Of a stretch of 64,000 bases of DNA, positions 36,667 to 47,280 are shown piece by piece (within the stretch, counting starts at the first letter, position 1; the number at the start of each line of letters is the position of its first letter). The notes beneath the pieces are model-generated. The model searched no databases. It was not told the origin of the DNA and saw only the letters and a program-made list of their open reading frames with translations. The stretch is from Tupaia tana. Taxonomy: Eukaryota > Chordata > Mammalia > Scandentia > Tupaiidae. The translations under genes and the position numbers were made by a program. The stretch is from assembly GCA_026018925.1 (NCBI GenBank), contig JAKSZU010000012.1:25471814-25535813 (forward strand), in the 5' to 3' direction.

Positions 36667-37405
36667 AGAGCCTTGAAAAGATCTCCACCTTGGGAGGCAG
36701 AAGGTTTCAAGGATGAGTAAAATGAAGACAAGGCAGCTCTAAAGAGCATCCTGCAATAGCCAGCCTGTCAGTTTGGAGGATTTTGGGGGGCAGGCAGAGG
36801 ACTGGGGTGGGGACACAGGAGATTTGTAACTCTAGCTGCCCCTCAGGCCTCCCAGAGTGCCCCTCCTTTAACCAGCCCCCCCTTCTTTTCTGAACCGTGC
36901 CTTCCTTCCTTCCTTCCCTTCTTTATCTCAGCTGTCCAACTGGATGTAAAATGGAAAGAGCGAGCTGGAAGGGTTGGCAAAAGATCCTTGCCTCCAGTTG
37001 TCCGTGTCTGAGAGGGGGCTGTTTTGGAGCTCGGGGTGTGACAAGATGTGAAGGGGTCTGACCAGGTGTGAGGCGGTGACGGAGTTGTAAGAGACGGGGG
37101 AACCAGTGGTGTGATGGGGGGCCGCTTGAGGGCTGCGGGGTACTAAGAGGGGGCCTGTGTGGGCATTCAAGGGGGCAGAGAAGAGGTCGTGGGGGGCTCT
37201 ATTACCGATTTGGGGTGCAGTGAAAAGCAGCTTATAAAGGGGGCTTAGGGAGGCACCCACCTCGTGTCCCGCGGATGCGAGGGGACTCGCAGCTGAGGTT
37301 GCCCGCACTGCTGCTGTTGAGGAGGGGGCCCCCCGGGCGGCACAGGGAAGCCCCCGGCCCGGGTCCGGACCCCGGCACGCTCCGGTTCAGCTTTAGCAGC
37401 TCCAT
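27621..37405 (-). CDS. CCKBR: Cholecystokinin-B / gastrin receptor, complete five-exon gene
   Basis: Class A G-protein-coupled receptor of the plasma membrane that binds gastrin and cholecystokinin and signals mainly through Gq. Coding exons on the minus strand: 37261-37405, 29201-29452, 28800-29049, 28327-28499, 27621-28159. All introns are GT/AG and the phases join cleanly to 1,359 bases, 452 residues plus TGA. Visible features: N-glycosylation sequons at N7, N30 and N36; seven hydrophobic segments; ERY at 149-151 (the DRY position); an acidic/serine-rich third cytoplasmic loop; CWLP at 350-353 in TM6; NPLVY at 391-395 in TM7; a cysteine cluster CARCC at 410-414 that is probably palmitoylated; and the tail ending STLGPG. 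The start ATG opens MELLKLNRSV, as in other mammals. The N-terminal region is about two residues shorter than human, as I recall it. The reading frame is intact throughout. CNGA4 lies 20 kb upstream on the same strand. Confidence 0.97.
28327..28499 (-). CDS. CCKBR: CCKBR coding exon 4 (long-isoform form)
   Basis: 173 bases, residues 216-274: TM5 with a run of six leucines, then the beginning of the third cytoplasmic loop. The donor is CCAG|gtcagc at 28326. This corresponds to the distal (long-isoform) donor known in human. The position of the proximal donor reads AAT instead of GGT, so the short form should not be made here (see findings). Confidence 0.92.
28800..29049 (-). CDS. CCKBR: CCKBR coding exon 3
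   Basis: 250 bases, residues 133-216: the rest of TM3 ending in ERY (149-151), TM4, and extracellular loop 2 with the disulphide cysteine in VLQCVHRW. Acceptor ctcag|GAGTGT; donor CCTG|gtaagg splits the Trp216 codon. Confidence 0.96.
29201..29452 (-). CDS. CCKBR: CCKBR coding exon 2
   Basis: 252 bases, residues 49-133: TM1 (ITLYAVIFLM-like), the first cytoplasmic loop GLSRRLRTVTNAF, TM2 and the start of TM3 with its conserved cysteine (VICKAVSYLMG). Acceptor cag|AATTGG at 29453; donor ATGG|gtgggt at 29200. The next intron is only 151 bases. Confidence 0.96.
29815..30099 (-). mobile_element. A-family SINE in CCKBR intron 1
   Basis: AAGTAACTTCTTTTT on both sides. Same strand as the gene. Confidence 0.9.
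30120..30760 (+). mobile_element. Probable L2 fragment with (CAC)n
   Basis: L2-like wording; (CAC)n and (CA)n at about 30516-30556. Diverged. Confidence 0.45.
30770..30995 (-). mobile_element. L2 3' end
   Basis: TTTGTGCCAGGCACTGGGGA and later GTACAGGGTATTGCG match the antisense L2 3' end. Confidence 0.8.
31000..33330. other. CCKBR: CCKBR intron 1, mostly unique
   Basis: L2-like 3' end near 31600-31730. Otherwise no element or exon recognised. Confidence 0.45.
33412..33730. repeat. Degenerate minisatellite, about 42-bp unit
   Basis: Units start at 33412, 33454, 33502, 33572, 33614 and 33656, several with GGGTAACATC then a CAGTGAGC-like end. Spacings are 42, 48, 70, 42 and 42. Lies in CCKBR intron 1. 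Confidence 0.6.
33885..33908. repeat. (CA)n microsatellite
   Basis: Twelve CA units. Confidence 0.9.
34262..34446 (-). mobile_element. C-short SINE with (ATT)n
   Basis: Tail (ATT)n at 34284-34315. Confidence 0.82.
34460..34713 (-). mobile_element. A-family SINE
   Basis: CCTCTGCCTGGC on both sides; inserted beside the C copy. Confidence 0.9.
35580..35662 (-). mobile_element. SINE tail fragment
   Basis: ATGATAGAACATGTGCGTGC and GA-rich part only. Confidence 0.55.
35946..37260. other. CCKBR: CCKBR intron 1, promoter-proximal part
   Basis: Possible L2 3' end near 36270. (GA)n at 36601-36663. From about 36900 it becomes GC-rich toward the promoter. Confidence 0.5.
37261..37405 (-). CDS. CCKBR: CCKBR coding exon 1
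   Basis: Codes residues 1-48 plus the first base of codon 49: the extracellular N-terminus with three NxS sequons and two cysteines. The donor is GAG|gtgggt at 37260/37259 (phase 1). It lies inside the CpG-rich block. Confidence 0.95.
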
Positions 37406-37780
37406 GGCCCCCGCCGAGCTTGCAGCCTCCCTCCGCTCGGCAGGCGGACTCCCGCCGCGGTTCCACCTGCTCACGCTGCGATTCCGACTCAGACTCCCGC
37501 CTACCCCACCCCGCCCCGCCTGGTCCCGCCCGCAGCCCTGGCCCCCGCCCCTCCGCGAGGTGGCCCTCCCCGCTTAGGCTCCGGCTCCTCCCAACTGTCT
37601 GCCCGGGTCCCACCTGGTGACCCTTCGTCCTCTTCCCCTGCTCAGGAGTGGCGCGCCCCACTGTGTGACTGACTGTCCTCCGGACTCGCCCCTTCTCTAG
37701 ATCTCTCCAGTCTCAGAGATATTTTTCCTGCCCACTCTCTACTACCGACCCTGATTCCTGGGAATGTTTGGGAATCTGTC

Positions 37781-37800
37781 CGCGCGCGTGCGCGCGCGTT
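37781..37800. repeat. Alternating CG/TG tract, Z-DNA prone
   Basis: Twenty-base purine-pyrimidine alternation, mostly CpG, about 380 bp upstream of the CCKBR start codon and inside the CpG-rich block. Confidence 0.8.
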
Positions 37801-38549
37801 GGCGGGGAGAAGCGGAGATGCGGCGGGGTGGACAGGAGAGTTGTGGAGGGGTGGCCGCAGGTGCAGCAGCGTCCAGCATCTTTCTCCGGTGGATCAGGGG
37901 ACGTGAAAGTGGCGTTTAGGACCTGCTCGGTGCGCCGGGGTCGCACGCTGCGGCGCAGCGCCTTAGCCTGTGCCTAGCGGCGCGCTGACCGTACTGTACC
38001 GCAGTGGCCGCAGTGACCGCGACACTATCGCCACCTTAGTTCCCTGTAGCTACTCGCCGAAGGGTGGGGGTAGCCCCTGCATCTGCCTGGCACCCTCTAC
38101 CTTATATCGAAGGCTGAGCACCCAGCTTCCACTCGGGGCTACCAGGGACCCCTCAAGGGAGGGGCCCTGTGGGGGACAGCGTTTGTACCCAAGGGAGGCT
38201 TGGCTGGGGAAGGGCTGCTCAAGGAAGAGTCTGACTGGGGTGGTGAGTGGTCGTGGGGCGGGGGCTCTATTAGCCGCGGTGCCGCGAGGTGGGGGCGGGG
38301 GGTGCTGTCAGCCAGGCCCAGCTCCGGCAGAAGACGAGCAGGCGGCTGGCTGGCTTTCTCCGCCGTCTCCAAGCAGCGCCCACCTTCAGCCGACACGCTG
38401 ACGCTCGCTGTTTGCTCTCGGCGGCGCAGATGGAGCCGCCTGTGTAGGGTGTCAGGTTCCCACGAGAGGGGGCCAGGTCGTCGGGGTGCAACGGGAGAAA
38501 AGTGGAGGGGTGCCTTGCGGGGCTGCTGCTTCATTTCCATTCTCTGTGA

Positions 38550-39240
38550 TTCCTAAGAAACTACATTACGACCTGAAATTCAACGAACTACTTACTCCCC
38601 CGCTCCGGAGTTGTCAGTAGAAGAGCAGATTAGGGTCAGGATGGAGTCTGTGGCTGTGAGGAATCCAGAGAGACCTTGTCCACCCCTGTCTGGAGAGGAC
38701 TTGGACAGCAGGCACGGAGTTCATAGGGACTGAAGCACTGAAGGAGGGCTCAGGCCTGGGGTGGAAGGGGCTGTCATTGCCTGCTCCCCTTTCCTTTCTG
38801 CCTGGCCCTGCCTGCCTTGCCCAGCGGAGAGCACTGGGCCGGAGGAGCCCGATCTGCTGTTTGTTCAGCTCCGGCACAGGTGGCACCTCAGATAACCTGC
38901 TGAACTTTTCCCACATTGGATGACGGTAGGGTGTGAGAGTGAGTGAGCAAAAGAAACGTAGGGGAGAGGGGGTGGACATAGAAGTAGATGGGCACTCACT
39001 TAGCAAACCACGCACCAGTCCCAGGGCTGCGCACTAGCTGTCTGAATCTCTGTCCCAGAGTAGCACCCTGGTCAGCGGGGATCTTCCCAAGCAAGCCAAC
39101 GCTGCAGGACGTGGTTGTAAGTGCACCCATCTACCAAGATGCCGGATCAAATGTAGGAATTGCCGATTCCTCACTCTTTTCATGCTCCTTCATCCCTGTG
39201 GTGACAGCTGTGACTCAAAGCCCAGACGCCTTCTCAAGAA
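38550..39240. other. Upstream of CCKBR CpG block, nothing recognised
   Basis: Unique sequence free of SINEs. Confidence 0.5.
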
Positions 39241-39250
39241 TGAAGCCTTT

Positions 39251-39436
39251 AGGGACCCGTTGGTGGCATGCTGGTTAAGGTGCTGGACTCCCACATGGCT
39301 GAATGTGGTTTGAGTCTTGGACCCGACAACTTGCTTTCTCACTTTCCTTTTCTCTCTTTCTGTCTGTCTCTCTATGAGTGCATGTGCCCTATGGCAAATT
39401 AATCATAATAAATAAAATAAATCATTCTTTAGAAAA
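39251..39436 (+). mobile_element. C-short SINE with TSD
   Basis: ATGAAGCCTTTA before it and ATGAAGCCTTTA after it (39449 onward). Confidence 0.85.
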
Positions 39437-39839
39437 TAAAATGAAGCCTTTATTTTCTAGCTCCTGAGAGTGCTGCTGGCAGATGGTCCTCAACTGTCAA
39501 CCCCCTTTAGGAGTTGTCCGAGCAGAAGAAAACTGGTTCATTCAAGGTCACGGTCCCTTTCTGGGGCATGCTGCATCTGATGACGGATCAGCACAGGAAG
39601 TATAAAGGCCCAGGCCCCCTCGCCCCATTGGAAGTCAACTCTGAAAGACGTCCACAACCCTAGAGCTCCTCCTGCGGTTGACTGAAGATTTTGTTGGCAC
39701 TGAATTGCTGCTCAGCTTTTCTCCTTGGCCAACCCTAGTTCATCCTCTTTTGCACAGGTGTTGACTCCAAGAGCACTGCTTAGTAAACATCCTCCACAGT
39801 AATCTCTGTGTTAGAGCCCGCTTCCTGGGGAACATAACT

Positions 39840-40340
39840 ACATTGCTCCCATACTCAATCAATCACGAAGTCCTGTTGACTTTAGCTACTGAGTGTTCCT
39901 TGAGTCTGTCTGCTTGTATATCCACAGACACTCTCTTGCACTACTCTCCTAGCATCCTAAGTGGGCCACATTTTACATACGCTTCCTTTCATACACCTTA
40001 CAGCCAGAGCAATATGCTCAGCATACAAATCTGATTTGTCACCCTCCTGATTTTGGCTTTTGGGATAGAGAAAACCTTTGAACAAGATCTACACAGCCCC
40101 TGTGGTTAGCTCCTACTGACTGACCTCTCTAGCTACCTTGTATCAAGTCACTGTGATTCCTGCTTTCTCTACTGTGGACACATGGGACTCCTTTCAGCCT
40201 TTTTCTCCTATTCGTTTTCCAGTTACATGGATTTTGCACATGTTGTCTGGAAGCTTCTCTTTTCCTTCCTTCCTTAATTAACTTTTACTCACCCATCTTT
40301 GCTCAAGTAGCAATTCCTCAGGGATATTTTCCCTGGCTTC
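39840..40340 (+). mobile_element. L2 fragment
   Basis: CAAATCTGATTTGTCACCCT and AATTCCTCAGGGATATTTTC are diverged L2 landmarks. Confidence 0.65.
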
Positions 40341-40579
40341 TTCTCTTGTGATAGGCAGAATTATTAGATGACTCCCAATGACTCTCATCCTTGCACAATC
40401 TTCTCTTGAGGTGGGGGTGGACAGTGAATGTGATGTGGTGATACTTCCGCAATTATGTTATATGGCAAAAGGGATTTTGCAAATGAAATTAATGTTACTA
40501 ATTAGTGAAGTTCAGGATAGAGAGGTGATCTGACTAGCCTTAACCAAATCACATGAACCCTTTAAAAAAAAGTTTTCTT

Positions 40580-40837
40580 GGGACCAGCAGTTAGTGTAAT
40601 GGCTATGTCGCTGGACTCCCACGTAGTCGACCGCGGTTCGCGTCCCGGACCCGATGGCTTGGACTCATGCCGGGCGCGTGTGCGTGCGTGCCCAAGATCC
40701 CAAGAGGAGAATGAAGGAGAAGGGATTGCGGCGTGGCCATCCCCCCTGGGGGTAATTTCTCGCTTTTTTGTCTCTCTGTCTCTCTCTGTCTTTCTGGTGA
40801 GCGCACGCGCCCTATAGCAAAAACCTCTCAAAAAAAG
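40580..40837 (+). mobile_element. A-family SINE, young
   Basis: AAAGTTTTCTTGGG on both sides; inserted in the MLT1-like LTR. Confidence 0.93.
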
Positions 40838-40849
40838 AAAGTTTTCTTG

Positions 40850-41090
40850 GGGCCAGCAGGTTGTCTGGGAGTTGAAGCACTGGACTCCAACCATGGTTCA
40901 AGTCCAGGACCTGGCGACTTGAAACTTTCGCTAGGTGTGTTAGTGAGCGTGCTCAAACATCACAGGAGGAGAGTGGAGAAGGGATTGTGGCATGTCATCC
41001 CCCCCTGCCCCAGGGGGAGGTGGATTTCTCACTTTCCCTCTCACTGTGTCTCTCTGGTGAGCAAAAACCTAAAAAAATAAAAAAAATAAT
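40850..41090 (+). mobile_element. C-long SINE
   Basis: Follows the A SINE head-to-tail; tail AAAAACCTAAAAAAATAAA. Confidence 0.8.
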
Positions 41091-41559
41091 AAATTTTCTA
41101 TGCCTGGCAGCAGAAGAGGAAATCGGAGAGATTTGAAGAATGAGACTGCTTCAACAATGTTGCAGATGGAGGGGATCATGTGACAAGGAATGCAGATGAC
41201 TGTCGTGGCCTGAGGATACAGGAGACCACAGGGCATATACCTGAGTTGGCTTCTAGTTGAGAGCAGTCTCCAGTTGACAACCAGCAAAAGGACAGGGGCT
41301 TTCGTCCTCCCGTGGGTCTTTAGGAGACAATTCAGTCTGGCTGATACCTTGACTTCAACCTTGTGATATCCCGAGAAGAGAACCAGGCACACTGTGCAGA
41401 CTTCTGACCAACACATCTATGAGCTTATAAATGGACATTATTTTAAGCCATCAGATTCCTGGTAATTTGTTATTGGAAAACAAATTGGCATTGGAAAAAC
41501 TGTACAACCCTCATCTCAGCAAATGCAGACTTTTGCAAGCCATGGGAGGAAGAAATGGG

Positions 41560-41832
41560 AGTAATGTAAATGAATTAAGTTTTGGAAGGACTGCATGGAG
41601 GCTGGTGTGAAAAGCAATGTAAAAGGTGGGACCAGTTGGGAGTCCAGGGCTGTATTTCAGGTGAGAGAAGACAGTGGCTTGAACTGTCAAGGAGGTGGTG
41701 GAGAAGATGGATCCAAGCGCTATTTAGGAGGTAGAGAGACAGACATAAGAGACTGTTTGGATGTGGAGGGTGAAGGAGAAGGATGAGTTAAACATGGATA
41801 AGGTTTCTGGTATTTGGATGGGAAATGTCTGA
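41560..41832 (-). mobile_element. L2 fragment
   Basis: Antisense L2 text (ACAGTGGCTTGAACTGTCAA; GTTTGGATGTGGAGGGTGAA). Confidence 0.7.
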
Positions 41833-41835
41833 TGA

Positions 41836-42350
41836 TCATCTGCTATGTTCCAGGTACATTACCTTTAATTACACTTAATCCTCACAAAGAACTATAAGGT
41901 TATGTCTGATGTTACACTATTTTAGATGGAAAACATTGTGGCTCATAGAAAGTTTTTTTTTTTCTTTTTTCTTTTTTTTGGAGAGTTTTTGCTATAGGGC
42001 TCGTGCGCTCGCCAGACAGACAGAGAGAGACAGAGAGATAGAAAGCGAGAAATCACCCCCCAGGGGGGATGGCCACGCCGCAATCCCTTCTCCTCCATCC
42101 TCCTCTCGGGATCTTGGGCACGCACGCACACGCGCCCGGCGTGAGTTTAAACCACCGGGTCCGGGACTTGAACCACGGTCAACTACGTGGGAATCCAGTG
42201 ACATAGCCATTACGCTAACTGCTGGTCCCAGCTCATAGAAAGTTTAAGTAACTTCCCCAAGGCCACAAAGCTACGAGGTGAAAGAGCCAGATTTCAAAGC
42301 CAGGAATTTTGGGAGTCAGAACTCAGATGTTCATACCATGTTGTGTTCCA
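41836..42350 (+). mobile_element. MIR split by a SINE
   Basis: Left part 41836-41953; right part 42231-42345 (AGTAACTTCCCCAAGGCCAC). Confidence 0.8.
41957..42229 (-). mobile_element. A-family SINE, young, 15-base TSD
   Basis: GCTCATAGAAAGTTT on both sides, inside the MIR. Confidence 0.94.
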
Positions 42351-42445
42351 GAATGAAAAGTCTTTGGAAGTCTTTCTAAATTGATTTGATCATCTTCTTT
42401 CTCCCATTTTTTTTTCACTTTTTTTGTCACAAAGTCTCTAATTTT

Positions 42446-42700
42446 GGGGAAAGCAGGTGGCGTGGTGGTTAAGGTGGTAGATTTTTACATCGCTGACCAG
42501 AGCTCAAGTCTCACAGTGGCTTGAAAATCACCCTGGACACATGTGCATGTGTGCTCAAAAATCCTGAGAAGAGAATAGAGTAGAAGGGATTGTGACAGCC
42601 ATCTCAGCTGGGGAGCGAGTTCTCACTTCTCTCTCTGTCTCTCTCTGGTGGGTGCATATATTCTATGGCCAAAATCTTAAATAAATAAATAAAACAAAAA
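42446..42700 (+). mobile_element. C-long SINE
   Basis: Head GGGGAAAGCAGGTGGCGTGG; (TAAA)n tail. Confidence 0.8.
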
Positions 42701-43011
42701 AATTCCTTTAATTTCAGTTCTCACCTTGACCTCCCCCCCCACACACACACACATACACACCACCCTTTACTATCAGTAAATAACTGTAGAGAAAACAGTA
42801 ATTAGCAGAGAGCACCCCTACCAACAAATCTGCTCCATTACGGACATGTTAGTTTTAGATACCTTTTAGATATCAAACTAGAAATTTCAGTGGGAAGCTA
42901 AGTATAGAGGTTATAGAGGAAGTAATACAAGCCACAGAATCAATAAGAGTATGTAGAATAGGAAGAAATGAGTGACTAGGTCAGAAGTCTAAAGATTACT
43001 GTTTACAGACA

Positions 43012-43250
43012 GGGGCTAGCCCTTTAGCCAAGGGATTGAAGGAGCTGGATCCTACAGGACCCGCTGTGATTCAAATCCTAGACTCTGGTGGCTTGAAAGA
43101 CACAATGGATGCATATGCATGTGTGCCCCAAATCCCCACAAGTTGGAGAAGTGGAGAAGGTTTTTCAACTTGACCACACCCTATTAGGGAGAATCCTCTC
43201 TCTCTCTGGCAGCATAGACACCCTCTGCCAATAAAAACAAAAACAAAAAC
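43012..43250 (+). mobile_element. B-type SINE
   Basis: (AAAAAC)n tail. Confidence 0.75.
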
Positions 43251-43613
43251 AACACAGACAAACAGAAACACAAAGGGTAAAGGCAGGATAGATCAAGACC
43301 AGTTTGCAAAAGAGACGAAGAAAAAACAGAAAGACAAAAGGGAAGCATCATAAAAACCAAAGGGGAAGGGATTCTAGGAGAAAGTACTGAATTCATTCAA
43401 ATGTTCCTCCTGGATATGAAAAACAAGGGTTGAATAATGTGCTCTGAATTTAGTGACACACAGATTCTTGGTAGCCGTGGGCTGAGCTTTTCCATTTTGT
43501 GAGGCCTCTGAGACAAAAGATAGAACCAGTGTTCCAAAAACTGCATGTGACAGCAGGAAGCGAAGCAAGCGACTTCAGGCACATCTCTTAGAAGTATAAT
43601 TACTAAGAAAAGG

Positions 43614-43785
43614 AGGGCCACAGATGGCATAGTGGTTATATTGCTGGACTCCCACATGACTGACTGCGGTTCGAGTCCCAGATCCAGTGGCTTGATTTCT
43701 CACTTTCCCTCTCACTGTCTCTGTTTCTGTTTCTGTCTCTCTCTCCTGCAGTGCATGTGCCCTAAGGCAAAAATCTCTTTCTAAA

Positions 43786-43840
<55 letters not shown>
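43614..43840 (+). mobile_element. C-type SINE with (GAAA)n tail
   Basis: Internally deleted like C-short but keeps the GGCAAAAATCTC end; (GAAA)n at 43787-43840. Confidence 0.78.
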
Positions 43841-43842
<2 letters not shown>

Positions 43843-44019
43843 TAAGAAAGGGAAAAGGGTAGTCAACTAAAACATAATCTGTCAAAGAAAAGATTTTTTT
43901 CAAAGATAAGAGAACAGAACTTTTAAATTTTTTTTGGCAGTTGGATTTATTCCAAGACACAGAAAGACTGAAGGTACACAAAGAGAGAGAGATAGATAAT
44001 AAAAATGCAAGATTCCCGG

Positions 44020-44261
44020 GCCTGTCCCATGGTGCCGCAGTGATGTGCTGCCTGACAGAAGCCTGATCCCACATGATGACTGTAGTTCGAACCCCCAGCA
44101 CAGTCAGCCAGAAACATGCCAAACATGTGCTTGAGTGCCCAGAATCCAATGGCCTGGAAAACTGGAGGAAGGGAATTGTATGACTAGAACCTGTGGAAGG
44201 TGCTCATTTTTCTCTCTCTCTCATGTGTTCATGTACTTTATCATGAGTAAAGGAATAAACT
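44020..44261 (+). mobile_element. D/B-type SINE
   Basis: Head GGGCCTGTCCCATGGTGCCG. The A SINE at 44262-44530 is inserted at its end. Confidence 0.6.
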
Positions 44262-44530
44262 TTTTTTTTTTTTTGGAGAGGTTTTGGCTATAGGACGCGT
44301 GCGCTCGCCAGACAGACAGAGAGAGAGACAGAGAGACAGAAAGCAAGAAATCACCCCCCAGGGGGGATGGCCACGCCGCAATCCCTTCTCCTCCATTCTC
44401 CTCTCGGGATCCTGGGCACGCATGCACACGCGCCCGGCGTGAGTTTTAAGCCACCGGGTCTGGGACGTGAACCACGGTCGACCACGTGGGAGTCCAGCGA
44501 CACAGCCATTACGCTAACTGCTGGTTCCCA
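44262..44530 (-). mobile_element. A-family SINE, young, 17-base TSD
   Basis: AGTAAAGGAATAAACTT on both sides. Confidence 0.94.
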
Positions 44531-45149
44531 AGTAAAGGAATAAACTTAAAAAGAAAGGGAGAGATGGAATTTAGAGCAGAAGTGGAGGGTCCTAGCTTCT
44601 GATAGCTGTAGAGACTCAGTGTCATTTGTAAGAGAACAGTAGTAGAAGAAGATTATAGATACAAAGAAGTCCTGGCCAACCAGACACCTATAGTTTCTAG
44701 ACTTTATTTTTGGTAGCTAAGTGTGACTTTATAACTAGGACAGTAGCTTTGGGTGGGAGTGATAAGTGTGGCTTATCATCTTAAGATGGTTCCAGATCAA
44801 GGTTTTAAAGAAAAGGGCCTTCTTTACTTCATTGCCCCTTCCCGAAGGCTGTGTATGGATGGGAGGGTAAGGTGCCTTTTGTCATGCAGTGAGGGTAACC
44901 CACTAGGAATGCAGAATGGTAAGATGGAAGAAGCCTGGGTCTCCTTTACTCTGAAACCATTTTGCCATCCTGATTCTTCTGCATAAAAAAGGAAGAAGCT
45001 ATGAGTCTTGGCATTTTTTTTTCTCTATTGTCATAGCAACCTACCCAGTATCTTAGCAAAAACAGTAGATTTATAGATTCAGTGGGGAGCTGCTGTCTGA
45101 TCGTCTCTATTTTTTTCTATGAAGTTAGAGATCTGGTTATCAGTGAGTG

Positions 45150-45180
<31 letters not shown>

Positions 45181-45550
45181 GGATCAAAATTTTAGGGTTT
45201 AAGATGGCTTAAGAAAACAACATATAACAGGAGAAGGAAATAAAAAAACAAGGGGAATGTAGTAAGACAATGAAAAGCTTTGAGGGCCCCTATGAGGGTT
45301 GATGATCACAAATTTCTTGTGGTATCAGTTTCTCTGCAGAGCTCAGATAGTTGGATGGAAGATGGAGAATGTTGATGGTTCAGTCATTCACAGTTGTGAT
45401 TCTACCAGGTTTGTAGGATGGATAAACAGAGAAAGGGTAAAATAACAGGCCATAAAATCTCAGCTAGACATGGAGAAGAGAGAAGTGTGAGCCTCAAGTG
45501 GGTAATAGGTGTGCCCCAGAAAGCAGATAGCTGTAGCAATGAAAAAGGGA
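44531..45550. other. Intergenic, possible diverged L2
   Basis: (GT)n at 45150-45178. No gene recognised. Confidence 0.45.
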
Positions 45551-45555
45551 AATGA

Positions 45556-45824
45556 GGGGAACCAGCAGTTAGCGTAATGGCTATGTCGCTGGACTCCCAC
45601 GTAGTCGACCACGGTTCGCATCCCGGACCCGGTGGCTTAAAACTCACGCCGGGCACGTGTGCGTGCATGCCCAAGATCCCGAGAGGAGAATGGAGGAGAA
45701 GGGATTGCGGCGTGACCATCCCCCCTGGGGGGTGATTTCTCGCTTTCTGTCTCTCTGTCTCTCTCTGTCTGTCTGGCGAGCGCACGCGCCCTATAGCGAA
45801 AATCTCTCCAAAAAAAAAAAAAAG
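45556..45824 (+). mobile_element. A-family SINE, young
   Basis: AAAAAGGGAAATGAG on both sides; intact-looking body. Confidence 0.94.
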
Positions 45825-45829
45825 GGAAA

Positions 45830-46480
45830 TGAGTAGCACTAGGAAGGTATGTATTCCAGAACGAGGGTCTACTGAGAGTGAAGGGGCATCAACACATGCA
45901 GGACCCAAGCTCTGGGGTACAAGGGCTGTGGGAGGATGAGAAACAACCCTTTCTGTAGAAGATATGCCATCCTTAGGGAACAGTTGCCTTTAGTTAACGA
46001 GAACTGGGAGAACGTTCAAAAAAGTAGAGGTGATAAGAATTTGCTGATCTTGGAAAGAAGTTACAGAGAACAAAAAAGTTCTTGGAGAAGCTTTCCTTAA
46101 TCCCATAAGTCTGGGTATGTGCTGTCTCAGTGTGCTTCTGCAACTCCCTGTACCTCTCAATGTGGCGCTTTTTACAGTTACAGGTGGGCCACCTGTATCT
46201 GTGTGTTTTGAATATGTGGATTTAACCAACTAAGAATCAGCCAGACCACACCAATTAAAAAACGGGGGGAGAGGTGGCTTCCTAAATGAGAAGTGCTGAA
46301 GAAATTTATCTCTGTATTTTCCTTTTCATTTATGTCTGACGCTAAGATTATATATAAATAATCTAGAAATGATTTAAGGTATATAAGAGGATATGCATAG
46401 GTTATATGCAAATAATACACCTTTTACGTAGAAACTCGAGCATCTGCGGATTTCGGTGTTTGTGTGGGGTCCTAGAACCA
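45830..46480. other. Intergenic, nothing recognised
   Basis: Unique or very old sequence. Confidence 0.45.
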
Positions 46481-46489
46481 ATTCCCCAT

Positions 46490-46900
46490 GGATAGTGAGG
46501 GACAACAGAACATGTCCTGTAATTGACCTTTTGTTTGTCTGTATCCCAAGGGTTTGTCTCCTGCCTACAGTTGTAGTTGGAAATATGGCCTTTAAGGACA
46601 TAATTGAAGTCATAAGGGAGGGTCCTAATTCAATAGTGTCCTTGTAAAAAGAGAATGAGACACCAGAAATATCCTCGTCTTCCTTCTGTTTTCCTATTCC
46701 CCTTCCATTGCTTGTCCTTTCCCTCTTCCTTTCCCTATACTCCACCATGCATAGAGGAAATGCATATGAAGACAAAGGAGCAGTCACTGTTTGCAAACTG
46801 GGATGAGAGCTCTCAGCAGAAACTGAATCTGTACCTACCTTGATCTGGGGCTTCTAGCCTCCAGAACTGTGAGAATTTAAATTTCTGTCGTTGAACCCCC
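46490..46900 (+). mobile_element. MLT1-like LTR
   Basis: ATATGGCCTTTAAGGACATA and the end GGCTTCTAGCCTCCAGAACT are typical. Non-coding. Confidence 0.75.
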
Positions 46901-46914
46901 TCACCCCCATTCTA

Positions 46915-47278
46915 TGGGTTGTCGGAAAAGTCATGACTAATTTTTTTTTAGGTTTTTATTTTCTTTTTTTCAGGGAGATTTTTTGCTATAGGGTGCTTGC
47001 ACTCGCTAGAGAGACAGAGAGACAGGACGTGAGAAATCACCCCCCCCCCCCCGCCCCGCCCAGGGCGGATGGCCATGCCGCAATCCCTTCTGCTCCATTC
47101 TCCTCTCAGGATTTTGGGCACATATGCACACATGTCCAGAGTGATTTTTAAGCCATTAGGTCCAGGACTCGAATTGTGCTTGACTACATGGGAGTCCAGA
47201 ACATAACCATTACACCATCTGCTGGTCCCTCTATGTTTTTCTAAGCAAAAATGTGTCAAGACTTTTCTGATGACCCAA
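46915..47278. mobile_element. Mariner-like MITE, copy 3, split by a SINE
   Basis: Left part 46915 to about 46940 (TGGGTTGTCGGAAAAGTCAT) and right part 47231-47278 (ending TCTGATGACCCAA then TA). The A-family SINE at 46941-47229 sits in the middle, and a second A SINE starts immediately right of the terminal TA. Confidence 0.85.
46941..47229 (-). mobile_element. A-family SINE inside MITE copy 3
   Basis: Has a C-rich expansion (47041-47062) where others have CCCCCC. Confidence 0.88.
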
Positions 47279-47280
47279 TA

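Larger units (their letters stand above)
37261..38520. promoter_or_regulatory. CpG-rich promoter region of CCKBR
   Basis: Very GC- and CpG-rich block spanning exon 1 and about 1.1 kb upstream, with several GC boxes (CCCCGCCCCGCC near 37510; CCCCCGCCCC near 37545) and no TATA box seen close to the ATG. It is free of SINEs. It continues well upstream of the ATG, so a divergent non-coding transcript is possible. The open frames here are a consequence of GC content and are not called as genes. Confidence 0.75.
40345..41485 (+). mobile_element. MLT1-like LTR, split by two SINEs
   Basis: 5' part 40345-40565 (GGGATTTTGCAAATGAAATT) and 3' part about 41095-41485 (CCATCAGATTCCTGGTAATT). Non-coding MaLR LTR. 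Confidence 0.75.

Noticed and set aside
36367..36720. 117-codon open frame in CCKBR intron 1
   Set aside because: Much of it is the (GA)n repeat translated as Arg-Glu.
37768..38556. Several open frames over 100 codons in the CpG block upstream of CCKBR
   Set aside because: GC-rich sequence gives long chance frames; composition is Arg/Pro/Gly-rich with no recognisable domain.
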